From contig JAOMJV010000001.1 in assembly GCA_028351415.1 (NCBI GenBank), forward strand, positions 104,898 to 153,173: a stretch of DNA of 48,276 nt, in the 5' to 3' direction. Under the pieces are notes generated by a model. That model saw nothing but the letters and a program-made list of their open reading frames with translations, was not told the origin of the DNA and did no database searches. The position numbers and the translations under genes are program-made. Each line of letters opens with the position of its first letter. Position 1 is the first letter of the stretch. Below, one piece after another: positions 7,499 through 16,103 of the stretch. The stretch comes from Candidatus Nitrosopumilus sp. Lineage in GTDB: Archaea > Thermoproteota > Nitrososphaeria > Nitrososphaerales > Nitrosopumilaceae.

Positions 7499-8334
7499 AA
7501 TCATTAATGATTCAAGGAACATCTTCTGGTGCTGGTAAAACAACATTAGTTGCAGCCTTGTGCAGAATTTTTTCTGATAAGGGTTACAGTGTTGCTCCGT
7601 TTAAATCTCAAAATATGTCTAATTTTGCCTATATCACGCCTGATTTTGAAATTTCTCGTGCTCAAGCAATTCAAGCTTTTGGCGCACGTTGTAATATCAC
7701 GCCTGATTTGAATCCTATTTTATTAAAACCAGTTGGAAATTATTCTAGTATTGTATATTTGAACGGTAAGCGTTTCAAAAAAATGCATGCCAAGGAATAC
7801 TATGAAAAATTTGTAAATACTGAAGGGATGAAAATAGCCTCAAAATCTCTAAAAACTTTACAGAAAAACTTTGATCTGGTAATTATGGAGGGTGCAGGTT
7901 CTCCTGCAGAAATTAATTTACAAAAATATGATATTGCAAATATGAAAATTGCTAAAAAAGCAAACGCAGATGTTTTACTGGTAACTGACATTGATAAAGG
8001 AGGATCTTTTGCAAGTTTAGTCGGAACAATGCATTTGATTGATGAAAAATATCAAAAACTTGTCAAGGGATTTATTTTCAATAAATTTCGTGGTGATATT
8101 GATGTATTAAAGCCTGGATTTAAAAAATTAAAAAATATTACAAAAATCCCTACTTTCGGAACTATCCCCTTAATACCATTAAATTTACCTGAAGAGGATT
8201 CTCTTAATGCAAAACCTAAACATATTACTTGGAGTAAAAAAAATATTTCAAAAATTGACGATGAATTAAATAAATTATCTAAAATCGTTGAATCAAATAT
8301 TGATATTAATTCAATTGAGAAAATGTTACAATGA
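7495..8334 (+). CDS. cobQ: cobyric acid synthase synthetase domain only (short CobQ/CbiP)
   Basis: The 279 residues match the ATP-dependent half of CobQ: P-loop GTSSGAGKTTLVAALCRIF, FKSQNMSNFAYIT, SRAQAIQAFGA, and EGAGSPAEINL. The next segments are DIDKGGSFASLVGT, GFIFNKFRGD and IPTFGTIPL. CobQ amidates four carboxyl side chains of adenosylcobyrinate diamide. Family members normally have about 480-500 residues, the second half being a class I glutamine amidotransferase with a Cys-His-Glu triad. Here the protein ends about 40 residues after the first domain and no such domain follows. The stop codon overlaps the ATG of cbiB, so this is an orderly gene end rather than a frameshift. Ammonia may be used directly or a separate glutaminase may partner with it. 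Confidence 0.8.
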   Translation: MKSLMIQGTSSGAGKTTLVAALCRIFSDKGYSVAPFKSQNMSNFAYITPDFEISRAQAIQAFGARCNITPDLNPILLKPVGNYSSIVYLNGKRFKKMHAKEYYEKFVNTEGMKIASKSLKTLQKNFDLVIMEGAGSPAEINLQKYDIANMKIAKKANADVLLVTDIDKGGSFASLVGTMHLIDEKYQKLVKGFIFNKFRGDIDVLKPGFKKLKNITKIPTFGTIPLIPLNLPEEDSLNAKPKHITWSKKNISKIDDELNKLSKIVESNIDINSIEKMLQ

Positions 8335-9302
8335 TTCTTGAATCTATATCTATTATTGGTTTTGCAATTTTAATTGATTTGATGTTTGGAGATCCAAAAA
8401 ATCGCTATCATCCAACAGCTTGGATAGGAACATTGATTGCAAAATTTACCCCTATTTCAAAACATCAAAATCCCATATTTGAAAAAATTGGAGGTACTTT
8501 AATTATATTAATTACTTCTAGTATTGTTGTTTTATTATTATCAAGTCTTAATTTTGGAATATCCTTAATTTCTATTGATTATGTTTCACTGATTGTTTCT
8601 GTAATTGTTGGCGCATTACTGCTTAAAACAACTATTGCTATTCGTGGAATGGAAAAACATGCAACTAGCGTATTGGAATCTTTGGAGAGTAATGATCTAG
8701 ATATGGCGAGAAATTACTTGTCCATGATTGTAAAGAGAAATACCACAAATTTGGATAAAAACCATGTAATTTCAGGCGTATTAGAAAGCATTAGTGAGAA
8801 CACTGTTGATGGTGTTACTGGTCCGATGTTTTACTATGCTTTTTTTGGTTTATGGGGAGCATTTGTGTATCGAGTAATCAATACAGCAGATTCGATGATT
8901 GGATACAAAAATGATATTTTTAGAAATTTAGGGTGGTTTACTGCTACTTGTGACACAATCTTAAATTATATTCCATCACGACTTACAGGATTAATGATGA
9001 TTGTTTCAGCAGCTATTTTACAAAATAATTGGAGAAATTCTTACAAAGTAATGGTCAGGGATGGTAAAACAACTGAAAGTCCTAATGCTGGATACCCAAT
9101 GGCAGCACTAGCTGGTGCTTTAGAAACTAAATTTGAAAAAATTAATCATTACAAATTAGGTGACGGTGAAATTACTCTTACAAAATACCATGTCTTATCT
9201 GCAATTAAGATTATGAAACTAACATCAATTCTTTTCTTTGGAATCATCACAGTTCCAATAATTTTGATTTTATCTTTTACTGGATGGTGGCTCTATGTTT
9301 AA
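8331..9302 (+). CDS. cbiB: adenosylcobinamide-phosphate synthase (CbiB)
   Basis: The 323-residue membrane protein begins with a hydrophobic helix and DLMFGDPKNRYHPTAWIG, the CbiB/CobD signature. The family segments SISENTVDGVTGPMFYYAFF, YRVINTADSMIGYK and PNAGYPMAALAGAL follow. The enzyme joins aminopropanol phosphate (made by the decarboxylase two genes upstream) to cobyric acid. At least five transmembrane segments are visible. Its start overlaps the cobQ stop (ATGA) and its end overlaps cobS by eight bases, which indicates one operon. Confidence 0.92.
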   Translation: MILESISIIGFAILIDLMFGDPKNRYHPTAWIGTLIAKFTPISKHQNPIFEKIGGTLIILITSSIVVLLLSSLNFGISLISIDYVSLIVSVIVGALLLKTTIAIRGMEKHATSVLESLESNDLDMARNYLSMIVKRNTTNLDKNHVISGVLESISENTVDGVTGPMFYYAFFGLWGAFVYRVINTADSMIGYKNDIFRNLGWFTATCDTILNYIPSRLTGLMMIVSAAILQNNWRNSYKVMVRDGKTTESPNAGYPMAALAGALETKFEKINHYKLGDGEITLTKYHVLSAIKIMKLTSILFFGIITVPIILILSFTGWWLYV

Positions 9303-10023
9303 AGAAATTGGATCTATTTTTTCTTTTTTAACAATCTTACCATCATCATCAAATTCTACATTGAATGAAACTGCAAAATACATGTATCTATTTCCTATTG
9401 TTGGAATTGTTATTGGAATTTTAGTTGGTTCATTTGGTTTTGGGTTATCTTTTCTTTTGGATCCAATCATAGTTAGTTTTCTTGTTGTCACATCACTTGT
9501 AATTATAACTGGAATTCATCATGCAGATGGTTTAGCTGATTTTGCTGATGGTCTTATGGTAAAAGGTAGTAAAGAGAAGAAACTTAATGCTATGAAGGAT
9601 CTTTCCACAGGATCTGCTGGAGTAGTTGCAATTGTTTTGTATCTTATTGGATTAGTAGTTGCAATTTCACTTACAACAGGATTTGATTTGTTTAAGGCAA
9701 TTTTAATTAGTGAAATTTTGGCAAAATTCTCAATGGTTCTGTTGGCAAGTTTAGGAAATTCAGCATCCATAGGCTCAAACTCTCCTTTTATGAAAATTAT
9801 GAAAGACAAGAAAAAATTAATTATTGCATTGATAATCGTGATTATTCCTATTACATTACTTGGTGAAACTACTGGACTTGTAATGCTTGGTGTGACTATT
9901 GTTGTAACATTGGTAATCTTGGTAATGTCTAATCGTAGTTTTGGTGGAATTACTGGTGATGTTCTTGGCTCAACTAATGAATTAACTCGTTTAGCATCAT
10001 TGATGGTATTTGTATCACTATGA
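9295..10023 (+). CDS. cobS: adenosylcobinamide-GDP ribazoletransferase (cobalamin synthase)
   Basis: The 242-residue polytopic protein carries the CobS acidic signature ITGIHHADGLADFADGLM, then MKDLSTGSAGVVAIV and a C-terminal GGITGDVLGSTNELTRL. CobS joins alpha-ribazole (or its phosphate) to adenosylcobinamide-GDP in the membrane and completes the lower ligand. It overlaps cbiB at the 5' end and shares an ATGA with cobY at the 3' end. Length and motif order are normal for the family. Confidence 0.92.
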   Translation: MFKEIGSIFSFLTILPSSSNSTLNETAKYMYLFPIVGIVIGILVGSFGFGLSFLLDPIIVSFLVVTSLVIITGIHHADGLADFADGLMVKGSKEKKLNAMKDLSTGSAGVVAIVLYLIGLVVAISLTTGFDLFKAILISEILAKFSMVLLASLGNSASIGSNSPFMKIMKDKKKLIIALIIVIIPITLLGETTGLVMLGVTIVVTLVILVMSNRSFGGITGDVLGSTNELTRLASLMVFVSL

Positions 10024-10604
10024 TTGGTTTGGTGATGGCTGGTGGTAAAGGGACTCGTATGAATTTAGATGATGAAAAATTATTACTCAAATACAAAAAA
10101 CCAATAATTCTTCATGTAGTTGATTCTTTAAACGATTCAAAATGTTTTTCAAAAATCCTGGCACTGACTAGTTCTAATTCTCCTATGACAAAAAAATTGT
10201 TAGAACAAAATAAAATTGATATTTTTGATACTGATGGAATTGGTTATGTTGAAGATTTGAGTTTAGTACTTCAATCTAGTACTGATTCTGTTTTAGTTAC
10301 TTCTGGTGATTTACCATTATTAGATAAAGAAATTATACAACAAATTGTTAATTGTTATGATCCTGAAAAAACTTGGACAAGTATACTTGTAACTAATAAT
10401 TTTTTAGCAGAACTTGGGTTAGAGTCAAATTATTCTATACATTATGATGATCAAAAATGTAATTACACCGGAATTTCTTTAGTTAATGCAAATAAAATTT
10501 CTTCATCTGAAAATATCGACGAAAATTATATTATAATTGATGATAAGCGTGTTGCATTTAATTTAAACACAAAGCAGGATTATGAATTACTCGGCACTAC
10601 CTGA
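10020..10604 (+). CDS. cobY: GTP:adenosylcobinamide-phosphate guanylyltransferase (archaeal CobY)
   Basis: The 194-residue nucleotidyltransferase-fold protein begins MIGLVMAGGKGTRMN, the NTP-binding loop, with a downstream basic KLLLKYKKPIILHVVD. VTSGDLPLLDKEII provides the Asp that usually binds metal. Archaea use CobY in place of the bacterial kinase/transferase CobU to activate cobinamide phosphate with GMP. Being last in the cbiB-cobS-cobY series makes this assignment strong. Its 3' end overlaps the convergent S27e gene by 18 bases. Confidence 0.85.
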   Translation: MIGLVMAGGKGTRMNLDDEKLLLKYKKPIILHVVDSLNDSKCFSKILALTSSNSPMTKKLLEQNKIDIFDTDGIGYVEDLSLVLQSSTDSVLVTSGDLPLLDKEIIQQIVNCYDPEKTWTSILVTNNFLAELGLESNYSIHYDDQKCNYTGISLVNANKISSSENIDENYIIIDDKRVAFNLNTKQDYELLGTT

Positions 10605-10784
10605 AATTTTGCCATTTATTTTAGCTTTAGAACCTGTTGGTTCTGAAATTGTATTTCCACAAGAATTACATGAAACTACTGTTGACGCATGAGAATATAC
10701 CACCTGTAATTCACCGCATTCTTCACAATTAACTTTCTGAAACTTACTTGATGGTTTTGGAATTTCTATGTGTCCTTTCTTCAT
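10587..10784 (-). CDS. rps27e: ribosomal protein S27e
   Basis: The 65-residue small-subunit protein has a C4 zinc ribbon (Cys20, Cys23, Cys39, Cys42) with the family sequence VNCEECGELQVVYSHAS and VVSCNSCG. It starts within the stop of the L44e gene (four-base overlap), the usual archaeal pairing. In many archaea this pair is followed by translation factor aIF2-alpha and Nop10; here the next gene is the convergent cobY, so the larger cluster is broken. Confidence 0.95.
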   Translation of the reverse strand: MKKGHIEIPKPSSKFQKVNCEECGELQVVYSHASTVVSCNSCGNTISEPTGSKAKINGKISGSAE

Positions 10785-11062
10785 GCTGCTACCAACTCAA
10801 ATTTCTTAATTCTAACTCCTTTTTTATTGTATTTCTTTTTACATACAGTACATGTCATAATAGGCGTAACTTTCTTTGTAACTTTTGCTGGTTTTGCAAG
10901 TTTTGGGAATTTTTGTCCACCATATCCTTTTTTGCGTATAGCGTGACGACGTTCACCTGCTGCCATACCTCGTCTTTTTCCAGCCTTGTAAATTCCAACT
11001 TTTTGTTCAGTATGCGTATTACATTTTGCACAAAATTTCCTGATCACCTTTGGAATGTTCAT
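10781..11062 (-). CDS. rpl44e: ribosomal protein L44e
   Basis: The 93-residue large-subunit protein has zinc ligands at Cys11, Cys14, Cys71 and Cys74 and the typical RKFCAKCNTHTEQKVGIYK and GYGGQKFPK segments. A purine-rich GAGAAGG lies about ten bases before the ATG and could act as a ribosome-binding site. It is transcribed divergently from the adenine deaminase homologue across about 69 bases. Confidence 0.95.
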   Translation of the reverse strand: MNIPKVIRKFCAKCNTHTEQKVGIYKAGKRRGMAAGERRHAIRKKGYGGQKFPKLAKPAKVTKKVTPIMTCTVCKKKYNKKGVRIKKFELVAA

Positions 11063-11104
11063 ATCATCAAAACCTTCTCAACCGTAATTTAAGCATTGAA
11101 CCTA

Positions 11105-11128
11105 TAATAATCATAAAATTGATTATTA
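11105..11128. promoter_or_regulatory. inverted repeat over the ade promoter (TAATAATC / GATTATTA)
   Basis: Perfect eight-base arms at 11105-11112 and 11121-11128 are separated by eight bases. They overlap a TATA-like CTATAATAAT (about 11102-11111) and end three bases before the ATG at 11132. A protein bound here would block a leaderless transcript. The low complexity of AT-rich DNA lowers confidence. Confidence 0.35.
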
Positions 11129-11131
11129 ATT

Positions 11132-12895
11132 ATGGATTCAAGCCTAGCACACTCAATTAATTCACTAAATTCAGTAGCACTTGGTGAAAAAAAATCTGAT
11201 ATTATACTAAAGAATTGTAATTTACTTTCAGTTTACACTAGAGAAATTATCCCAAAAATTCAGATCGCAATAATTAATGATCGTATTGCATATGTTGGTC
11301 TTGATGCTAGTCATACGATAGGCTCAAAAACAAAAGTTATTGATATTGAAGATAAATTTGTGAGTCCCGGATTTGCAGATCCTCATTTACACATTGATCA
11401 ATTTGTGTTACCTTCTGAATTTGCAAAACAAGCCCTTCTTTGTGGTGTAACCTCGCTCTTTTCTGATCCTATTGATGTTGTTAGTATTGGAGGTTACAAG
11501 GGTTTTCAAGAATTTCTTAAACTGGGAGAAAATCTACCCATTAGAATATTCCAAGTAGTTCCTGGAGGACTTCCAGTAGATGCAAAATTTAGCAATACTA
11601 AATCTTTAACTCCTTTTCAAGAAAAATCTGCAATTAAACATCCACATGTAATTGGAATGGGCGAAGTTTTTTCATGGACTAAAGTAATTTTACGTGAACC
11701 TAAAACAATGAAATCACTTTCAACAATGTTAGAATGTGATTGCATAATTAATGGACATACTGCTGGAGCAAGTGATAAAAAACTTAACGCATATGTTTCA
11801 TCTGGAATACTTTCTTGTCATGAACCCATTAATTTTGATCAAGTGTTAGAACGATTACGTCTTGGAATGTGGATAATGATTAGAGAAGGTTCTATACGTC
11901 GTGATTTAAAAGAAATTATTCCACGTGTATTGTCACATGGAACATATCTTAATCGATTAATGTTTTGTTCTGACGGTCTTGATCCGTTAGACATTTCTAA
12001 ATTTGGTCATATTGATTATTGTATACGTGAATCCATTAAACTTGGTTTAGACCCTATAGACGCCGTTACAATGGCATCTAAGAATAATTTTGATTATTAT
12101 AATATGGGAAAAGATCTTGGTGGGATTGCGCCTGGAAAATTAGCTGACATTTTAGTTTTTGATAATTTAAAATCATTCAAACCAAAACATGTTTTTGTTG
12201 GAGGTAAACTTGTAGTTTCTAATGGTATTTTTATTGCCCCTATGAAGAAAAATATTATTTCTCCATGGATTAAGAAAACTGTTAAATTAAAAAAATTCTC
12301 TAAAAATGATTTTCTAATTAAATCTAAAAAAAATAATGTCGTTGCAAATACAATTTTTATGCAAAATGAAATAATTACTAAATTAGGCTCATCCGAACTT
12401 TATTCCAAAGATGGCCATATTTCTGCATCTCTTGATTCAGATGTTTGGAAAGTTGCAGCATTTGATAGAATTCATGGAACAAATAAACATTCTATTGGGT
12501 TTCTTGAAAATTTTGGTGCTGATATTGGAGCATTTGCTTCAACATGGAGTTTTCATGAAAATAATTTGATTGTACTTGGTTCAAATGATTCTGATATGGC
12601 CGTAGCATCTAATCATTTAATTAAAAATCAAGGTGGATTAGTTGTAGTAAAATCTGGAAAAATACTTGCTTCACTTCCTTTACAGTTTGGAGGAATTATC
12701 TCAACAGATTCTTTTGAAACTGTTTCATCTAATTTTGAAAAGATCAATAATGCCATTATAGATTTAGGATGTAAATTCACTAGACCCCACTTGATCCCTT
12801 TATTCTTACCCTTCTTAGCTTTACCGTCTGTTAGAATCCTTGCAAGTGGAATTGTTGATGTTAAAAAGCGATCTTATATCTCTCCAATTAATTAG
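11132..12895 (+). CDS. ade: adenine deaminase homologue, divergent active site
   Basis: The 587-residue amidohydrolase matches adenine deaminase in length and layout. The metal motif PGFADPHLHID (His85, His87) is followed by GMGEVF (Glu178), INGHTAGASDKKLNAYVSSG (His209), SCHEP (His230-Glu231) and CSDGLDP (Asp281). The C-terminal beta domain contains FGADIGAFASTWSFHENN and NDSDMAVASNHLI. Adenine deaminase converts adenine to hypoxanthine and ammonia. Two family motifs are altered: the usual HIES reads HIDQ, and the DPHE after GVTS reads DPID (112-115). The substrate may therefore differ from adenine. It is divergent from the ribosomal pair. Confidence 0.75.
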   Translation: MDSSLAHSINSLNSVALGEKKSDIILKNCNLLSVYTREIIPKIQIAIINDRIAYVGLDASHTIGSKTKVIDIEDKFVSPGFADPHLHIDQFVLPSEFAKQALLCGVTSLFSDPIDVVSIGGYKGFQEFLKLGENLPIRIFQVVPGGLPVDAKFSNTKSLTPFQEKSAIKHPHVIGMGEVFSWTKVILREPKTMKSLSTMLECDCIINGHTAGASDKKLNAYVSSGILSCHEPINFDQVLERLRLGMWIMIREGSIRRDLKEIIPRVLSHGTYLNRLMFCSDGLDPLDISKFGHIDYCIRESIKLGLDPIDAVTMASKNNFDYYNMGKDLGGIAPGKLADILVFDNLKSFKPKHVFVGGKLVVSNGIFIAPMKKNIISPWIKKTVKLKKFSKNDFLIKSKKNNVVANTIFMQNEIITKLGSSELYSKDGHISASLDSDVWKVAAFDRIHGTNKHSIGFLENFGADIGAFASTWSFHENNLIVLGSNDSDMAVASNHLIKNQGGLVVVKSGKILASLPLQFGGIISTDSFETVSSNFEKINNAIIDLGCKFTRPHLIPLFLPFLALPSVRILASGIVDVKKRSYISPIN

Positions 12896-12939
12896 GCAAT
12901 GTTAAAAAGGGGGATTTTGATATTCGAAAATGAATCAAA

Positions 12940-14556
12940 ATGGCATCAATTCAACAAGGACCTAACGGACCAGTTTTAGTTCTCAAAGAGAGCGCATTAC
13001 AGACAAAAGGTAAAGATGCACAACAAAATAATATTGCAGCCGCAAAATTGGTTGCTCAATTAGTAAAAAGTAGTCTTGGACCCAGGGGTTTAGATAAAAT
13101 GCTAGTTGATTCCTTAGGCGACGTTACAATTACAAATGATGGTGCTACTATTCTTAAAGAAATTGATGTTCAACACCCAGCAGCAAAAATGATCGTTGAA
13201 ATTTCTAAAACTGTAGATAATGAGGTGGGTGATGGAACAACTTCTTCTGTTGTATTTGGCGGTGCATTATTGGCTAGAGCAGAAGATCTTTTGAAAAAAG
13301 ATGTCCATTCTTCAACTATCATTGAAGGTTTCCAAGCAGCATCTGAAAAAACTTTAGAAATTTATTCACAATTATCTAAAAAAATTCAACCTGATGATAA
13401 AGCATCCCTTCTTAAAATTGCTTCAACTAGTATGCAATCTAAATTAATTTCTGAAGATAGTACTAATTTATCAAAAATTGTGGTTGATGCAATTCTTAGT
13501 ATTGCAACAAAAAAAGGTGACAAGTATTCTGTTGATCTTGAAAATATTAAAGTTGAAAAAAAACCAGGTGGTTCAATTGACGATACACAAATTATACAAG
13601 GCATTGTTTTAGATAAAGAAATTGTTCATAGTGGAATGCCTACTAGAATAGAAACCGCAAAAATTGCACTAATTAACTCTGCATTAGAAATTGAAAAAAC
13701 AGAGATGAGTGCAGAAATTAGAATTACTGATCCAACTCAAATGCAGATGTTCTTAGAAGAAGAAAATAGAATGCTAAAAACAATGGTTGATAAATTACAT
13801 GATGTTGGTGCCAATGTTTTGATTTGTCAAAAAGGAATTGATGATATTGCACAACATTATCTTTCTAAGCATGGTATTATGGCAATTCGTCGTGTTAAAG
13901 AAAGTGATATGATAAAACTTTCTAAAGCTACAGACGGTCGTGTTATTAGTAATTTAGATGATTTATCTGAAAATGATCTTGGTCATGCTAATTTGGCTCA
14001 TCAAAAGAAAGTTGAATCTGATAAATGGGTTTTCATTGAAGGATGTAAACATCCTCAATCTGTTACACTGTTAATTCGTGGAGGAACTCAAAGAGTAATT
14101 GATGAAGTGGATCGTTCTATTCATGATTCTCTAATGGTAGTAAAAGATGTAATTGAAAAACCTGAAATTGTTGCCGGTGGTGGTGCCCCTGAAGCATTTG
14201 CAGCATCACAACTTAAAACTTGGGCTGATAACTTTGATGGAAGAGAACAACTTGCAATTAAAAAATATGCTGAAGCATTAGAGGTAATACCATTAACTAT
14301 TGCAGAAAATGCAGGAATGGATCCAATTGATACAATGGCTACTTTAAGATCAAAACAAAGTCAAGGTCAAAAATGGACTGGAATTGATGCTAAAAATACA
14401 AAAATTGCTGATATGATGGCAATTAATGTTTTAGAGCCAATTGTAGTTAAAGAACAAATTATAAAATCTGCAACTGAAGCAGCATGCATGATTCTTAGAA
14501 TAGATGATGTAATCGCTATATCTGGTGGTCCAGGTGGCGGCGGCCCAATGGGATAA
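12940..14556 (+). CDS. thsA: thermosome subunit (group II chaperonin)
   Basis: The 538-residue protein has the complete chaperonin pattern: [20 protein letters not shown] and [12 protein letters not shown] near the N-terminus, then the nucleotide motif [21 protein letters not shown] and a Gly/Met-rich tail [10 protein letters not shown]. It assembles into double rings that refold proteins with ATP. A TATA-like TTAAAAAG (about 12902-12909) would start transcription a few bases before the ATG. I cannot tell which of several paralogous subunits it is, so the gene letter is nominal. Confidence 0.95.
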   Translation: MASIQQGPNGPVLVLKESALQTKGKDAQQNNIAAAKLVAQLVKSSLGPRGLDKMLVDSLGDVTITNDGATILKEIDVQHPAAKMIVEISKTVDNEVGDGTTSSVVFGGALLARAEDLLKKDVHSSTIIEGFQAASEKTLEIYSQLSKKIQPDDKASLLKIASTSMQSKLISEDSTNLSKIVVDAILSIATKKGDKYSVDLENIKVEKKPGGSIDDTQIIQGIVLDKEIVHSGMPTRIETAKIALINSALEIEKTEMSAEIRITDPTQMQMFLEEENRMLKTMVDKLHDVGANVLICQKGIDDIAQHYLSKHGIMAIRRVKESDMIKLSKATDGRVISNLDDLSENDLGHANLAHQKKVESDKWVFIEGCKHPQSVTLLIRGGTQRVIDEVDRSIHDSLMVVKDVIEKPEIVAGGGAPEAFAASQLKTWADNFDGREQLAIKKYAEALEVIPLTIAENAGMDPIDTMATLRSKQSQGQKWTGIDAKNTKIADMMAINVLEPIVVKEQIIKSATEAACMILRIDDVIAISGGPGGGGPMG

Positions 14557-14595
14557 ATTTAGTTAAAACTTAATCATACTAGTTTTTATAAATTA

Positions 14596-15465
14596 TTGTT
14601 GTACAAAATTGGTGTAGATTTAGGTGGTACTAAAACAGAAATTATTGTTCTTGATGAAAACCTAAATGTTTTAGAACGAAAAAGAGTACCTACTCCTCAA
14701 AATAATTACGATGAAATTCTCAACACTGTTGCAACTTTAGTTTTTGATGTGTCTCAAAATATTTCTGATTTTTCTTTAGGCATTTGCTGTCCTGGTACAA
14801 TTTCGAAACAAACTGGACTAATTAAAAATAGTAATACGCAGTGCTTAATTGGTAAATCTCTAAAAATAGATTTAGAAAATAAATTGAAAAAAAGTATTTC
14901 CATCGAAAATGATGCTAATTGTTTTACGATGGCTGAATCTAAAATTGGTGCTGGCATTGGGTTTGATTTAGTTTTTGGTGTAATAATGGGAACTGGTGTG
15001 GGAGGAGGAATTGTAATTAATGATATTCTCCATTCTGGTAAAAACAATATTGCAGGTGAATGGGGCCACCATACTTTACATCATAATGGAAATCCTTGCT
15101 ATTGTGGCAAATCTGGATGTGTAGAAACGTACATCAGTGGACCTTCTTTGGAAAAACACTGGAACCACTTAACTGGATTGACTCAATCTATGCCTGAAAT
15201 TATTGATAATTTTGATATTCGTATAGGGAAAAAATGGAAAGATGAATTTTTAGAAAATTTGGGTTATGGTCTTGCAAATGTAATTGATATTTTAGATCCT
15301 GATGTAATAATACTTGGTGGCGGTTTATCTAATATTGATTTTTTATACACTGAAGGTAGGGACTCAATTTATTCAAAAGTATTTTCAGATATCATTGAGA
15401 CACCTATATTGAAAAATAATCTTGGTGATTCTTCAGGTGTATTTGGTGCTGCACTACTAGATTAA
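14596..15465 (+). CDS. ROK-family sugar kinase
   Basis: The 289-residue protein starts at TTG and has the ATP motif KIGVDLGGTKTEIIV, the catalytic IENDANCF (Asp106), the second phosphate loop GTGVGGG (132-138), and the ROK signature GEWGHHTLHHNGNPCYCGK. His158, Cys168, Cys170 and Cys175 form the structural zinc site. ROK kinases phosphorylate glucose, N-acetylglucosamine, N-acetylmannosamine or fructose. The zinc site and GEWGHH sequence are shared by glucokinases and GlcNAc kinases, so the sugar is uncertain. It begins 39 bases after the thermosome gene and its stop abuts the convergent DUF2024 gene in a shared TAATTA. Confidence 0.85.
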   Translation: MLYKIGVDLGGTKTEIIVLDENLNVLERKRVPTPQNNYDEILNTVATLVFDVSQNISDFSLGICCPGTISKQTGLIKNSNTQCLIGKSLKIDLENKLKKSISIENDANCFTMAESKIGAGIGFDLVFGVIMGTGVGGGIVINDILHSGKNNIAGEWGHHTLHHNGNPCYCGKSGCVETYISGPSLEKHWNHLTGLTQSMPEIIDNFDIRIGKKWKDEFLENLGYGLANVIDILDPDVIILGGGLSNIDFLYTEGRDSIYSKVFSDIIETPILKNNLGDSSGVFGAALLD

Positions 15466-15735
15466 TTATTTTGGACATCCTTCCATTTTTACAATAAAAT
15501 ATCCATTTGTCATGATTTCTATTTCTATATCTTCTGTAACTGATTCTGAATGACAGAATTTACATTCTTCTGTACTTACTTTTGCATTTTTTTCACCAAT
15601 TGATTTTAACCATTCTTTTGCAAAAGAAACTGCAATCGTAGAATCGTTCTTGTCTGTAATTACATCAAAATGCATTGTATGACCGTTGTTTGATTTAACA
15701 TACGTATCAAAAACATGAAAATTCATATCAATCAT
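15466..15735 (-). CDS. DUF2024-family small protein
   Basis: The 89-residue protein reads FHVFDTYVKSNNGHTMHFDV near its start, ECKFCHSE in the middle and GYFIVKMEGC at the end. I recognise this as the DUF2024 family, whose role is unknown. A C-x2-C pair (ECKFCHSE) plus the C-terminal Cys could bind metal. The first ATG overlaps the stop of the upstream gene (ATGA); a second ATG three codons on gives MNFHVFD and could be the true start. It is the last gene of the leftward guaA group. Confidence 0.7.
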   Translation of the reverse strand: MIDMNFHVFDTYVKSNNGHTMHFDVITDKNDSTIAVSFAKEWLKSIGEKNAKVSTEECKFCHSESVTEDIEIEIMTNGYFIVKMEGCPK

Positions 15736-16094
15736 AAATTTTTAACATGCTCGTCTCTAATTTCAAGACATTTATCTACAATTTTGTTAACATCTGCATC
15801 TAATTCTGTAGTTATCAAAATTAACCCTGCACCTCCAATAGGTATTGTAATTCTATAGATTTTTTCATATTTTGCTAGTGCATAAAGTGGAGTTCCGATT
15901 TTATCGGCAGTTTTTTTCCTTGTTGACCATCTGTAGATTGCTTGTGATAGCGATGCTTCCGTTTCTTCTCTAGTTAGATGAGATGTTATTCCTGGTCTGA
16001 TTTTGTCAACAAGTTCTCCATAATCATAAACAGCTGCATATCTAATTTTGTCATCAGATTCTAATATTTGATCACAGATTTTTTCATAATTCAT
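15732..16094 (-). CDS. conserved small protein (DUF6659-like)
   Basis: The 120-residue soluble protein has IRYAAVYDYGELVDKIRPG, EASLSQAIYRWSTRKKTADK and LILITTELDADVNKIVDKCL. The pattern resembles proteins I recall from ammonia-oxidising archaea as DUF6659; the family number is from memory and should be checked. The arrangement of strands and helices suggests a small roadblock- or profilin-like fold, but this is only an impression. It lies ten bases after guaA and is coupled to the DUF2024 gene. Confidence 0.6.
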   Translation of the reverse strand: MNYEKICDQILESDDKIRYAAVYDYGELVDKIRPGITSHLTREETEASLSQAIYRWSTRKKTADKIGTPLYALAKYEKIYRITIPIGGAGLILITTELDADVNKIVDKCLEIRDEHVKNL

Positions 16095-16103
16095 AATTTT
16101 TCA

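Noticed and set aside
10748-11092. Plus-strand frame of 114 codons opposite the ribosomal proteins
   Set aside because: Cys/Phe-rich mirror of the L44e gene, whose zinc sites and family sequence are unmistakable on the minus strand.
14584-14594. TATA box for the ROK kinase
   Set aside because: It is too close to the TTG start; transcription from it would begin inside the conserved ATP-binding motif.
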